NCBI GenBank assembly: GCA_023634235.1
Contig: JAMKCF010000002.1
Span: 12,712,591-12,776,590 of the forward strand
Length of the DNA: 64,000 nucleotides
Direction: 5' to 3'
Origin: Pisaster brevispinus
Lineage: Eukaryota; Echinodermata; Asteroidea; Forcipulatida; Asteriidae
In this document: piece after piece, positions 21,480 to 32,764 of the stretch
How the letters are laid out: the number at the start of each line of letters is the position of its first letter
Numbering within the stretch: position 1 is the first letter of the stretch
Notes under the pieces: generated by a model
The model's database searches: none
What the model was told of the DNA's origin: nothing
Seen by the model: only the letters and a program-made list of their open reading frames with translations
Translations under genes and position numbers: made by a program

Positions 21480-22430
21480 TTGTTAGGTTTTTGCGAGTTT
21501 TGTCCCCAGAAATCTTGAGCCAAAAGATGACAGACATTTCACTGATATCTATTAAGATTATATTCGCACACTATGTGTTCTTATATTGATGCACCTTCCA
21601 AATGAATCGGAATCTTGCAGCGTAAGACTCGCCTTAATCATATTGTTACATCAAGAATAACTTGGTTTCTTGGTTCGTTTTAATCAAGTTTCAAAGTGAA
21701 GGTGATAGCCACTTAGTTCAATATGTAAACTTCACGAAAAACGAGTTTAATCTGATACCGGTTCATCTTTCTACCATGAAATGCAATTTTTCAGCTTGAA
21801 CTGCGTGTTCGAATTATGTAAAACATTAACATTTAATTGGCTCTGTCATTTTACACGATTATCAGACCTTGATCCCCCCCCCACAACAGACTACATCACT
21901 AGGTTTTTTTTTCTCTCTCTCTCTTTCTTGGATTTCTCCTTCTTCTCCCCCCCCCCTGTTTTGATCGTCTTCTCATCAAAACAATAGCCTCGCATGACTG
22001 TCTTACCCCTGTACATTTTGAGCGTAACACAAGTGGTTATTATTGTACAAAGTTAAGAAGATCCAATAACATTTTGCCTTGTGACATTTGCGTTAGAATC
22101 AAATTATGACATTAAAATTTAAAGGTTTTCGGCCGATTCGTCTACCCTTTGTCTTTGTAAGACTGTATTAGCTTTAAAGAATCAAGACGTCTACACAGTG
22201 TCGCAATTTCAGCCCCCTGGGGGTTTTCAGTCATTCACAAACGCAATCATTTTAAAATATTAACGTCCGCTCGTCATGTTTATTTTTCTATGAACGGTAA
22301 ATGAGACGGTTTCCTATAAAGGTGAAAGATGTGTCAGGAACTGTAGGGACCCTTGGGCTAAGTGCCGGCTGCCCTTTGTTGGGACACTGAGGTTGATTAT
22401 ATATTATTGTTGTATTTGACTGCCTTGATT
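21480..22430. other. No gene recognised
   Basis: C-runs and CT-rich tracts at 21871-21960. No structure was otherwise noted. Confidence 0.4.
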
Positions 22431-22436
22431 TTTGTC

Positions 22437-22564
22437 ATGTCGTCATTCCCATTTTCCCATAATATGTTGGATGAGCGTAAACCTGTGTTATTGAACGAAA
22501 CACCTGCTGCTGCGGATCTTCTTGCTCAGTTGAAAACTCACGTTCACCTCTTGGAAGGAGTACG
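22437..22564 (+). CDS. Candidate first exon, unknown protein
   Basis: ATG at 22437 opens MSSFPFSHNMLDERKPVLL followed by NETPAAADLLAQLKTHVHLL, ending at GTACG before GTGAGA, a good donor. The second half looks like an amphipathic helix. The frame is also open upstream, so the start is uncertain. No family is recognised. Confidence 0.22.
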
Positions 22565-22888
22565 GTGAGATTGATTCAGCTCGTAAATCATTGTTGTTGT
22601 TAATAACAAAAAAATTCAACATATTGCAATTTGTCTTCACTTCTACTAAGTGTGTCAAAAGACATAAGATTTTGCCAATCGGATTTGGTGTCAATTCTTG
22701 CTGTACTCAATCTGTTAATATTTTCACCAAGTTTCAGGACCTAATACGTAATAGTTTCGTAATTAAACTATTAAGCACAACAGACGAATCATATATTTTC
22801 CGGTTTTCGTTTTTACGAAGTGACAAATCAAAAGTCTTCACGTTGCCAACAAAATACATAGTGCGGGCACGGTGCTGAAAATAGGCCT

Positions 22889-22985
22889 GGGGTCGGTTCC
22901 ACAAAAGCACTAAGATTCACCTTAAGATGAGTTGTCAGTGTTACCATGGTGATTTGTAATGTGACATCACACTTTGCTTAGCAAT
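22889..22985 (+). repeat. Dispersed repeat family C, copy 2
   Basis: GGGTCGGTTCCACAAAAGCA, AGATTCACCTTAAGATGAGT and GTGATTTGTAATGTGACATC match 11405-11502. Confidence 0.75.
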
Positions 22986-23145
22986 TACGACCGATTTGCG
23001 GCTCAGATCAATCTGAGCCCTTTGTCAAATCGAGCCCTGGTTTGACGTTTGTGTTTTTAGGTGACAAAACTTTTCATTTGCGGGGTTTTTACGAAGTGAC
23101 AAACTAAATATGCATTGATTTATTTAGACACATTACTCCGAGGGC

Positions 23146-23333
23146 AAGGCCCAATTTTAAAAAGTTGCTTGAGGAGAAAGTATTGCTTAACAATTTTCTG
23201 CTCAGCAGAAGTGAGCAGGATACCAGTCACAAATGGTGTATGTGACATTGTGTTTTGGCTGGTAACCTTATGGTAATCAAATTTGTTTGTGCTTAGCTGC
23301 TTTGTGTGCTTAAGCAGCTCTACGAAATTGAGC
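23146..23333 (+). mobile_element. MITE family A, copy
   Basis: GGCCCAATTTTAAAAAGTTG on the left and GCAGCTCTACGAAATTGAGC on the right, with CTGCTCAGCAGAAGTGAGCA, ACCAGTCACAAATGGTGTAT and GGCTGGTAACCTTATGG inside. Confidence 0.85.
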
Positions 23334-23334
23334 C

Positions 23335-24080
23335 CACGTCTGTGACAAAGTGACAAACGCTTCTTAGGAATTAATAACTCATCAAAACAGCGATGAGATT
23401 TAAGAAATCCTGAAAGTTTTGAGTTCTGTATGGCTGAAGATTTCAGCTTTATTTTGATAGCAAACTTTAAGAGAAACACGAATAAGTAGTGTCCTGAACA
23501 AAAGCTTGAAAAAAAAACTAGTTCAACATCAAACGTGATTTTCTAAAAATGCGCATTTTCGGCTGCGGGGATATTAGTCGTCGCTTCGTAAAAACGGCCA
23601 CGACTTGTCAACAAGCTTGCGGTAAATCAAACAAGAGGAAGACTAGAACGCGTAAAAGGCAATCTTCTGTGAAGCATGAATGAACGAAAATAATATTTTT
23701 GACTGAGTTGATTAATTTCTTTTAAACCTCATAACAAGTTTGATGACCAGTAGCCCGTGGCATACAGAGAAAAGTTGGCTCGAAAACACTTAGGAACAAA
23801 GTCTCTTTAAAATTTGAAAAATCAGGGACGATTGTCATATGCCGATAATCCATACTATCAACCTTGTAATCCACATCGCCAGTGACAGTTCGCGAAACCC
23901 TGAATGCAGTCAATTGTCACCACCGTCCCAACGCTTTGGACCGTTAAAAATCGAAATCATCGTCTATATATGGGTTGACGCGAGGCCCAGCCCGGGATCA
24001 CGCTCAAGGACAAACTGGGGCGGAGGCTGGGGGTGCACATGTGTGACAAATCATGACCGATTCAATACTGACCTTCAATC
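23335..24080. other. No gene recognised
   Basis: Only weak chance frames on both strands. Confidence 0.4.
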
Positions 24081-24085
24081 TTCAG

Positions 24086-24141
24086 GGAACGAATGCCGTG
24101 GTGGACGGAATTGTTATTGTAAAATAAAGAACAAGAGGTAG
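24086..24141 (+). CDS. Candidate terminal exon with defensin-like C-terminus
   Basis: A good acceptor (TGACCTTCAATCTTCAG) precedes a short frame that, after two leading bases, reads NECRGGRNCYCKIKNKR and stops. The C-x5-C-x-C spacing preceded by Gly, with a basic tail, resembles the last strands of CSalpha-beta (invertebrate defensin-type) antimicrobial peptides. That is pattern resemblance only: the upstream exon with a signal peptide and the C-x3-C helix was not found, and 17 residues can arise by chance. Confidence 0.2.
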
Positions 24142-24144
24142 AAA

Positions 24145-25640
24145 TAAGATTCGAAATGATTTTACAGCTTACGTTAGATTGCCTACCGTACCCCACCCAA
24201 AGAAAACAACAACAACAACAACAACAAATCCATACTTTCAAGAAAGATGTTTCCATAAACTTGGAATCTACCATTTAAACACGTGTTCTCGCTTTTGCAA
24301 CTAGCTCATAGCGGTCCAAAAACGTTTGTGCTTTGTCTATCAAAATTCAATGTTTCACTCTTATTCAGCGAACGATTGTTTATTAACACGTCAGGAGTTG
24401 TAAGAAGGGCGAGCTCCCCAGGACGACTGGTCACTTGGGGGTTCAAACTCGTCACTATGTTGTTCGTGTATTGCAACCCAAACTAAGTATTGAATGGACC
24501 ACGCACCCTCCCCGGCAGTCTCGGGTAACACATCTCAAAGTCATGTCGAGGGAAGATTCCACGGATCATGCGACTGCAAAACACGAAAGCTGTGTACTCT
24601 TTCCCCCCAAGTTATCTTATTGATCAACATCTAGATTGTGTCACACACTCTGAAGAGAAAGTGGCGAATGATTCCACTGATTTTTAATAACATCACTCAC
24701 CCTAAGACAAATTGTGGGGGACGTTTGATACAATCTTTGCGAATCGAGAGTTAGGGTCTGATAACAAAACCAAATTCCCTTTTAGAGGCACTCAACCGTA
24801 AAGCTTATCCGCTGACATCGGTAACCTTGACTCCAAACTCACTTATGCACCTAGATTGAATTAAAACAACTCCAACGATTTGTATAGCATTACTGCTTGT
24901 TTACCTCGGGGTACCCACGACTTATAAGTAAGTTCCAGTTTAAGAGAAAAAGGTTTAAAAATTAGATTTTGATTTTCGTGTTGCGGCTGACCCGTCTTAA
25001 TCAAGTAGACGCGCGTCTGGGTGGCTTCGGCCGCAGTCGAGCAGACACTGGATGAGATAACATAAACCATGTCACTGTGACGCTGAGTGGATTTAGACAT
25101 TTCTTCATATTATTTTTGTACAACCCTTTCTCGCCCTTTCACCTTGCTTTGCGGCATTAATGTCTGATTTTAAAAGGTGGACAAGTTCAATTCTTATACC
25201 ATTGATGAAGAGTCAACATTAATGACAAGATTGTTACACGAATCAGTATTAACATTTACTGTCTGTCTAAGCGTCATCCACCCCCACTCCATCAGTCTCT
25301 TGAAGACGACAGATCTAGAGCACGACCGTCAAAACATCGAGAACAAACCGAATGGCTCTTCCCTGAGCCAACACTTCTTGGTTGGCTTGAAAACCCAAGA
25401 GCTTTAAAGTTATGTAATACATCCTCATTTGAGGTTTTCTGCCATTTCCGAGAGGTGTGTGTGCCTTTTTGATTTCAAAATTTACTCCATTCTAAAACGC
25501 TATATACCTTATATCTCAATGACAAGTGATTCTACTTTGAAATTCCACACGAAATGAAAATCGTTTTTGTAAAGGTTATTTTATTTTTTATTATTATAAT
25601 TATTTTTTTTTTTTTATCGGTTTAGTCATTTTGTTTCATT
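24145..25640. other. No gene recognised; (CAA)n at 24205-24228
   Basis: A 79-codon minus frame (24861-25100) contains a more GC-rich stretch near 25000-25060 after a CTCATCCAG acceptor-like site, but no exon could be supported. Confidence 0.4.
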
Positions 25641-25644
25641 GCCA

Positions 25645-26190
<546 letters not shown>

Positions 26191-26297
26191 ATACCCTCAC
26201 TTTTTAAGTAGTTTTGTTTTTAAATTGAGAGGTTGTTTTGAAATTGAATAAAGCAGTTCCTGCGGGGTTCCTACGCAGCGTCCCAGTACTCTCAAAT

Positions 26298-26466
26298 TTC
26301 AGGACCCAAATTCCTTAAGCTCACATTAGCAACCTTGTTTTGCTTAGCACAAAGTAGCAGGGAACCAGTCTCAACCAACACACATAACGTGGTATTTTGG
26401 CTGTTAACCCGTCTCTACCTAGCATTGTTATTGTTTAAGTTGTTAATGTGCTTTACAACTTGGCCC
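26298..26466 (+). mobile_element. MITE family A, diverged copy
   Basis: ACCCAAATTCCTTAAGCTCA, AGTAGCAGGGAACCAGTCTC, GTATTTTGGCTGTTAACC and a CAACTTGGCCC end follow the family order, but the ends are decayed. Confidence 0.65.
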
Positions 26467-26654
26467 TGGACTTAATCAGATAAACCGCGGAACCAAGGTC
26501 CTTGCTCTGTGGGTAAACTAACCCTGCAATATTGAACGCACAGCTTTCGTGACTCCATTCAAATTTTAAAATAGAGTTTTAGCTACACTAACACAGCTAT
26601 GTTCGCGTTTGTTATTAACACCGTGCGCTCCCTCGCCGCCATTTGTGCCTGTTT

Positions 26655-26860
26655 TATATGGGGCACCGTTTGTCAATTAATTGTTTAGCGTATTTTTGAC
26701 ATGTTTTTACCATGGTTTGTAACAATTAGATGTAAACCATAACAGTGTTGTCAAAATTATTTTGTGGTTTATATACCATGAATTTACAATCAACGCTTCT
26801 AAATTATGGTTTATAAACCATGGAAATCGCGTGTTCACAAATCATGGTTTAAGAACGTCG
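26655..26860 (-). mobile_element. GGTTTATAAACC repeat family, copy 1 (minus)
   Basis: GGGGCACCGTTTGTCAATTA, GTTTAGCGTATTTTTGACAT and several CATGGTTTATAAACCATG-type palindromes match 63855-63990 in reverse complement, in the same order. Boundaries are near ATGGGGC. Confidence 0.8.
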
Positions 26861-26920
26861 GTTTCATTCAACCTCCTTCCCATTCTGATCGATTCCCGCG
26901 CAAAGGCGCAAGGTCAGCCC

Positions 26921-27041
26921 GTGTCCAAAACGGCAACTTCGGCTACAGCTACAGCTAGATCAGCGCGTCTGCCAGTGTTGAAGAATAGGCAGACGCACGC
27001 GATCTAGCCGTAGCTGTAGCCGAAGTCGCCGTTTCGGACAC
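26921..27041. mobile_element. Foldback GGCTAC family, best copy
   Basis: Two arms of 53 and 54 bp (26921-26973, 26988-27041) with only a few mismatches enclose a 14-bp loop containing GTTGAAGAAT. Landmarks are AACTTCGGCTACAGCTACAG on the left and CTGTAGCCGAAGTCGCCGTT on the right. Related copies or relics lie at 3995, 10880, 13150, 44090 and 56755. Confidence 0.9.
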
Positions 27042-27044
27042 GGC

Positions 27045-28550
27045 CTCAGAGCTAGTTTTAGCTCGTCGTCGTGTCGCAAACACACGTCCACGGCCGGGCG
27101 ATGGTCCATCTGTCATTGTTGCCTGACGGTTGTTGCGTTCGTTGTTCACGTGAACAGGCACTTCGGAGGGCCTGCACTACAGCCAAATTGTTACAGCTAG
27201 CTGCTTTACGCTAGATTGCGCAGCCATTTTGGTGGGCGGAACCGCCTCATATAATCCATTTATTATATCATACTGCCGTGCCTAATAGTGCAGTGTTTAT
27301 TGAAGAACATAAACGAAACGTGCTTTAACATCGGTCCTTTTTAACGAGACCACATTAAAACTTACTTAGAAATACATTTATACTTTGTAATTGTTTGGTT
27401 TAACGCACAGGAATGCACTTGTGGACAATGTGAGATGAAAGTCGTCAGTCAAAACAATACTTAGATTCTAAGTGGTTGTTCTTGGTTGGAGTTTTTATCA
27501 CTAAAGTTAACTGAGTGAAATGTTATGCCTGAACGTCTTGGTTAGAAATTTCATCTGGCAAACTTGTTATTTCTTTTGAGGTACGTTTTTGTAAACAGTG
27601 TCTTTTTGTTTTACATTGTAAACAGACGGTCTAGGCATCTCAAAAAGGCCCGCCAAACATTGTCGAAAGTTGTGTTGTCAGTTTGTCACGTATTTCAATA
27701 AACGGCGCCCATTACACGTGTGGAAAACCCCGGGCTTCTTGTCTCACAGCCCCAGTATAAACATATTATTCCCGCCATCAAACAATGACAAAACATTGAC
27801 GGGTGAAAACAAGACAATCTGGAAGATGATCTCAGGGACGTATTTCTTCGTCACTCTAAATGGAGGATGACAAGCTAGAGTGCATTATGTCTTCTGCAGA
27901 CAGACATTGTATTTACACAGTCAACCTGCTTGTCATGATCAATTAAAGGAATTATAGATAACAAGTGTAGGGTTGTACGAGTCTATGTAACCGCACAACA
28001 CCCTTTTAAAAAAAGATTTGCAATATCTATCAAAAGTAGAGGGTAAATATTATGCACTGATGTGCTTGCATCACCAGGGATTGCGTGGTATTGGGTGGCT
28101 GTTATGGGACTTTAACTTTAAGCGGTTTGAGTGGGTGAAGTGAAGATAAAAATCGTATTAATTCTCCGAGATCCTGTGAGCCGTCTCTGACTCCTGATAT
28201 AGCCAAGTGCATCTCTATGTTGGCATTACTCTTTCTGTTGGTACAATAATGCATGAAACTGTGAAACGGTCGATCGATTCGGACAGCTGTACAAGTGGGA
28301 ATTTGTTCCTGCGATTCAGGGCTAAACGCACAAAAGGGCTTTCACTGACTGTCCAAAAATGAAACAGTCCTTGGTCTGACACCATAAGCTATTTGTAAAT
28401 TCTGTTTGAAGTAAATTTATTTCTCCAGGGCTTAGTCTGTTCCGTTTGTAATGATAAGCTAATGCGATATTTTCCTTTTACTTTACAAATATCTTAACTT
28501 GTTTATAAAGATTACTGATGTAACAGAAAGTTGCCGTTTGACGTTGGCTT
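27045..28550. other. No gene recognised
   Basis: The block at 27045-27180 is CpG-containing and GC-richer. Nothing else was noted. Confidence 0.4.
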
Positions 28551-28553
28551 TAT

Positions 28554-28766
28554 ACTGCAAAAACGGGGTGTTAAAATTGACAACATGGGTGTTTTCACAC
28601 GTAGATACCGAGGAGAGAATCAAAATTAACATCTTAAGGTGTCAAAATAACACCACGGAAATTGTTTTTGCAGAAATTAGTGCTATTTAAACACCCTACG
28701 GTGTAAGTTTGATTCTTTTTTGTGTATATATGTATGCGACAACGCCCATGGTGTTTTTGCAGTGCA
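28554..28766. mobile_element. MITE with ACTGCAAAAAC termini
   Basis: Left end ACTGCAAAAACGGGGTGTTA and right end CATGGTGTTTTTGCAGTGC form imperfect terminal inverted repeats. The interior has repeated GGTGTT/AACACC motifs. No coding capacity. Confidence 0.6.
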
Positions 28767-28769
28767 CTC

Positions 28770-29285
28770 GGTGTGTTGTCAGATCCAATCCCCCGTAAGC
28801 CATTTGCTAAACAAGCTCAATCCGAAAACAGGTACACCCTTGTTACGTCCTCGACTCCACATTCCTTTACCTGAGCCCTAAGCTTTTAATACGCAAACCG
28901 TCTAACTCATTTCTCAAACACGCTCATACAAATAAAATAATGTCAAACTTAGTTGTTCTTGTCAAAATGTTGCACTCTCAACCTCGAAACCATGACGATT
29001 AATACAATTTCAAATACGTCCAATTCATTCAACTTTTTTCGTCAAGGTTTGCATATTTGGCAACGAGTTCTCTAAGAATCACAGTAATGTTTACTTACAA
29101 ACTTATATGGTTTTATAGATGTTTTGGGTTTGTTGGTGTGTGTGTTGTGTGTTACTTTGTTTTTGGTTTTGTTTATTGATCGGGGATACAGAATACAATT
29201 TTGTGTTTACCCTTACGTACACCCATGTGTATTGTAAGCACTGTATCAGTACTTTCCCGAGTTCTAACTGCCTCTAGCCAACGGG
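28770..29285. other. No gene or repeat recognised
   Basis: AT-rich sequence with a GT-rich stretch at 29130-29180. Confidence 0.4.
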
Positions 29286-29286
29286 C

Positions 29287-29485
29287 TAGCTCGGTGGCCT
29301 AGTGGTAAGACATCTGATCGAGCAGTGCAAAGTCCGTGGGTTCGAATCTCACCGAGTGATTTGCCTGTGTGGTTTTTTTTTCACAGAACTTGGGAACAGC
29401 CAGGAATAGAGATGAATGGCTTTTTTATGAGATGGGGCTATACATCCTACACTGCATAGACAAAGCCTAAATCCAAATAACATTA
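29287..29485 (+). mobile_element. tRNA-derived SINE
   Basis: A perfect A box (TGGCCTAGTGG, 29295-29305) and a B box (GGTTCGAATCT, 29339-29349) lie 44 bp apart. The T arm pairs (GTGGG with CTCAC), but the acceptor positions do not pair as in a true tRNA. A body (AGTGATTTGCCTGTGTGG, T-run, GAACTTGGGAACAGCC) follows, so this is a SINE and not a tRNA gene. RNA polymerase III promoter parts are intact. Confidence 0.75.
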
Positions 29486-29489
29486 TAAA

Positions 29490-31060
29490 TAAAACACCCC
29501 CAGACTTAATATTTTTACAAATTATATTTTCTCCTTCCGGGGATAAATATGTTTACATAACCGAAGAATGCAACTCTTGTTTACCATTTTGGTATATTTT
29601 TGAAAAAAATTATATGTAGTGATTTGTTTATATTTTATTATAAACAATTGAAATAAAGGCCACCGTTAACACTTTTAATATACATTCAGAGATTGTGTGT
29701 GTGGTGTTTTTAAATTGTTATTGACCAACACAACGGTTTTGTACTTTAATAACATACTGTGAAGTATAAATGGTACTTTAAACACGAAAAGTGGTAAAAA
29801 AAACAACTTACGGGCTTGACTGTTTTCAAACACTGGGTTTGGGACTCTCCAGATCAAAACTAATTGGTTTGCACATTTTAAAAAAACCGTAGCTTTCAAA
29901 GCAAAAGTATTTCAAGTGGAGTTTTTCCACCATGACTGTCCTTAAACTATGTAAGTTATGTACATTGATTTAACGAAACATGTGAACATTTATGTCACCA
30001 ATGTTGTGCACACTCTTTAAATGACATTTTAAAGAACCTAGTTGAACGCTGCGAAAGCTTAACGGTTTACCAATGCAGTCATCACACGAACACTTTTTTT
30101 ATAATAACATGTCTTACAAACGGAACCTAAATCGTTGAAATGACTGATAATCAATATCAGTCTACAGCAAGACGTATTTTTGAGGGGGAAAAAATCACAA
30201 TCGCATTTTTGACATTCTCAAATTTACGCACAGTGATTTTATGAATTGACTCAATTTATCACCGCGATTTAATGATACGTGTTAAGGTACGCAAGGCTAT
30301 ATTGTACTCGCTGCCCGATTTGGCATATACGCTGGTATCAGTCTGGAAACCCGACCCAAACAATACGTGTATACAAACACTCGCCATGCAATGAAACATT
30401 CCGATACGCTCCTTGTTTTCCCTTTTTCAACACATTACAACGTTCAAGGGCAATAAATTTTGCTTATTATATGAATTTATATAGCTGATGTTGGTTTACT
30501 CATAATAACAGAACATGAAAACCCCGGAGCCGAGCTGCAGTTTTGTCTGTCCACTTTCTATTTGTAATGTTGTTTGTCCGTTTCTTTTTAATCAAAAAAC
30601 CGAGATAGCTTGGTAATGTTCTCAAATTCATACCCGAGACGAATCTTTGAGGTTTTGTTCATCGTAGAGACATTCCCTGTGGGTGCAATTTCAAACGAGG
30701 AGCTGCAGTGGCTGTATACACAATTTATCTTGGGGTTTTTCACGTTTTAAGTTAATGAAAACGACAATATGTGAGAGCGTTTCTATTTTTACGTAAGTGA
30801 ATGTAAGAGCGTTGGTGTCGAGATCATGAAAATAGCAAGCCTTTAAAAGAAACCTGTAAAGGTATGTCCTCTTATGCGAGGGCAGAATCTGTAGCAGAAT
30901 CTGTCATGGATTGACCGTAAAACCCTGAAACAAAATTATCACGCGTGTAATTGTCTTGTATAGGCCATATCTGTACTCCTTTGGATAACTACAAAGTGCA
31001 ACCATTTGGAGTTCTAAGTCAGCAGTGTAAGATTCTGATAAATAAGTGTTTTGAGCTAGC
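29490..31060. other. Probable intron or flank of the 31070 exon; no exon assigned
   Basis: A block at 29905-29945 (TATTTCAAGTGGAGTTTTTC) resembles 2110-2130 and is an old repeat fragment. Several acceptor-like sites occur on the minus strand, for example ATAATTTTGTTTCAG near 30929, but each continues in phase for only a few codons. Confidence 0.4.
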
Positions 31061-31069
31061 TTTACTCAC

Positions 31070-31153
31070 CTTAGCATCCTTGCTAGTTGGTAGTGCCATG
31101 CTGAGACCGATCACGGCCAGTAGCATCACCGCAGAGCGCATCATGGGCCGCAT
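31070..31153 (-). CDS. First coding exon of a secreted protein (signal peptide)
   Basis: On the minus strand, ATG at 31153 encodes 28 residues: a basic n-region (MRPMMR), a hydrophobic core (SAVMLLAVIGLSM) and a polar start of the mature chain (ALPTSKDAK), a textbook cleavable signal peptide with cleavage likely near the Ala-Leu-Pro. The exon ends AAG followed by GTGAGT, a consensus donor, in phase 0. No ATG occurs on the sense strand between this start and the predicted TATA-driven start site near 31335, so the start is well supported. Such a short first exon is common for neuropeptide or small secreted-peptide precursors, but the mature part is not visible and I cannot name it. Downstream exons would lie at lower coordinates; none could be assigned. 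Confidence 0.6.
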
Positions 31154-31360
31154 TTTCCCCCGGTACTCTGTATTGTGTGGTCACTGCCGCAGTCTGTTTA
31201 ACACTGCACAAGTCTCGGTTGCCAAATCGGGGGTTGGTGTGTATGCCTGCGTATTTCTCTACAGTAATCCACTGTCTTTGCCGCTTTAAAAAAAAACTTC
31301 CCTTCTCGAGGTCTGTCCGATTTGGTTGTCTTAACTTCTCCCAGATGCACCGGTGACTCC

Positions 31361-31546
31361 CTTATAACGGGTACGTTTTTATGTTAGCCGCGACCAATCC
31401 AAAGTGTGACACGAGCACTTCATATGCATAATGGTGCACCTACCTGCGCACTAGGCTACTGCGCCGCCGCCTCACGCGCGCTGGCTCATCTCGCGGGAGT
31501 GGCCTCGCTGTACTTCCGGAAAATGTGGAGGAATTTCGTGACGTCA
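31361..31546 (-). promoter_or_regulatory. TATA/CCAAT/ETS/CRE promoter of the 31153 gene
   Basis: On the minus strand, moving away from the gene: TTATAAG (31361-31367), an inverted CCAAT box (31394-31398) about 30 bp upstream, ATGCATAT (about 31422), a GC- and CpG-rich stretch (31440-31505), TTCCGGAA (31514-31521, ETS) and a perfect CRE, TGACGTCA (31539-31546). The predicted start site is near 31335, giving a leader of about 180 nt. Confidence 0.5.
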
Positions 31547-31549
31547 TGA

Positions 31550-32090
31550 TATCAGGCCCCAACAATTAAAAATTGCAGGCCAAGAAAACTAGGAAGCCTA
31601 AGCATCGGCCTTTGCGTAGGCCGAAGTGCCCTTTACGTTGGTATCGGAATTCAGCAGGAACACATAGCGACCTCAAGGGGCTGGCGCTCTTTGTGTTGTT
31701 TGTCTGTTAATTCCGCGGAAAGGAGGGGGGGGGGGATAAATTTGTGGTCTCTAAGTATCGGATAGCATTTATATTTTCTTTCATGAGAGTAGCAGTTATT
31801 TGTGAAAGAATTAGTTTTGAAGGCACGGAAGTGATTTGTCAGATAGTGATATTAGATATCACAACAAATTGCTCAGAATATTAATTTGTCATATTATTAT
31901 TAACAAATTCGCCCAGTTTCATTTCCTATTGTTCAGCCTTAGGTATAGGATTAAATACTGTGTGTATTAAGAGAGTGGTGGTTCTAAACAACCCGACGTT
32001 TCAATGCTGTGGTTGTCTTCAGTAGCAGTGCATTGTTTCGGTATTCCGTCGTTTAGACTTTAAACATTAAACAGACATGTTCCAGGTTAC
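31550..32090. other. No gene recognised apart from the hammerhead-like repeat
   Basis: Contains a G-run at 31724-31734 and unique-looking DNA. Confidence 0.4.
31985..32030 (-). mobile_element. Hammerhead-like GAAACGTC repeat, copy 3 (minus)
   Basis: On the minus strand CTGAAGA (32016-32022) exactly fits the hammerhead core CUGANGA and is followed after 13 nt by GAAACGTC (31995-32002). Possible stem II is short or decayed (CAA with TTG). Flanks differ from the 10.3 kb subfamily. Confidence 0.5.
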
Positions 32091-32093
32091 TAC

Positions 32094-32760
32094 ATTCTAA
32101 AAAAAACAAAATTCCAGGCCATCAGAACTGACACTGGTTCTGGGTTCCGTGGGGCCTGACCCATTTCTGGGAAACTGGGTCAGTATTTATCTGGAAACAG
32201 TGTCAAAGTGACCCAGACAGGGGTCTAACTGGCGCACAACCCGAGTTCAAAATTATTTTTTAAAGTCGTTTTGCTCAACAAAACCTGCTTCCTTTTGATT
32301 TCCATTTTATCTGTGTCTTTTAATCTCCAATTCTTTGTAAAAAAAAATTGCTACTTCAACAGGAGACCTTGGTGTCTTTCTTTTTAAACAATTTTGATGG
32401 TGTTATATGTAATATGTTTTTACGGACATAGTTTTTGTACTGAGGGCCTCCATGGAAAGCAGTGCTGGGGTCGATTTCACAAAGATAGTCCTAACTCAGG
32501 CCTAGTCCTAGGAGTTATTCAAAACTCAAGGCTAGTCCTAAGTTAGGACGAGTAACTCGTCCTAACTCGAGATTGTGAAATCCACCCCTGGGCGCTGATC
32601 GGAGTTTATCCTCATTAAAGATGACGTAAAATAAAATAAAAAATTTACAATGTTTTTAATCAAGTTTCCGCGTCAGCCTGACCCAGAAATGGGTCAGGCC
32701 CCCTGAGAGCCTGCTCCGGGTCAACTCTGACCCGGGGGTCTTAAGAGAGTTCAAGCGGAA
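32094..32760. mobile_element. GGGTCA-rich TIR element, interrupted by another MITE
   Basis: GGTTCTGGGTTCCGTGGGG and CCTGACCCATTTCTGGG on the left, and CTGACCCAGAAATGGGTCAG with GTCAACTCTGACCCGGGGG on the right, match 58361-58578 and the start of 47240-47340. A separate foldback at 32467-32588 sits inside it. Confidence 0.65.
32467..32588. mobile_element. Foldback MITE (GGGTCGATTTCACAAAG ends)
   Basis: GGGGTCGATTTCACAAAGAT on the left and GAGATTGTGAAATCCACCCC on the right are inverted, with several GTCCTAACTC/GAGTTAGGAC pairs inside, so the whole 120 bp can fold back. It is nested in the element above. Confidence 0.85.
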
Positions 32761-32764
32761 AAAA

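Noticed and set aside
21148..21518. Three overlapping frames of Leu-Ala-Cys repeats
   Set aside because: They are translations of the (GCTT)n microsatellite, open in every frame because the unit has no stop codon.
23722..23913. Short minus-strand exon after CTGCATTCAG encoding GFANCHWRCGLQG
   Set aside because: It has a poor pyrimidine tract, only 13 codons, and no dibasic or amidation context to support a peptide.
29287..29360. Possible functional tRNA gene
   Set aside because: The A and B boxes are perfect, but the acceptor positions do not pair and a SINE body follows without a pol III terminator at the expected place.
30951..31289. 112-codon plus-strand frame
   Set aside because: It is antisense to the much better supported minus-strand signal-peptide exon at 31070-31153 and has no domain.
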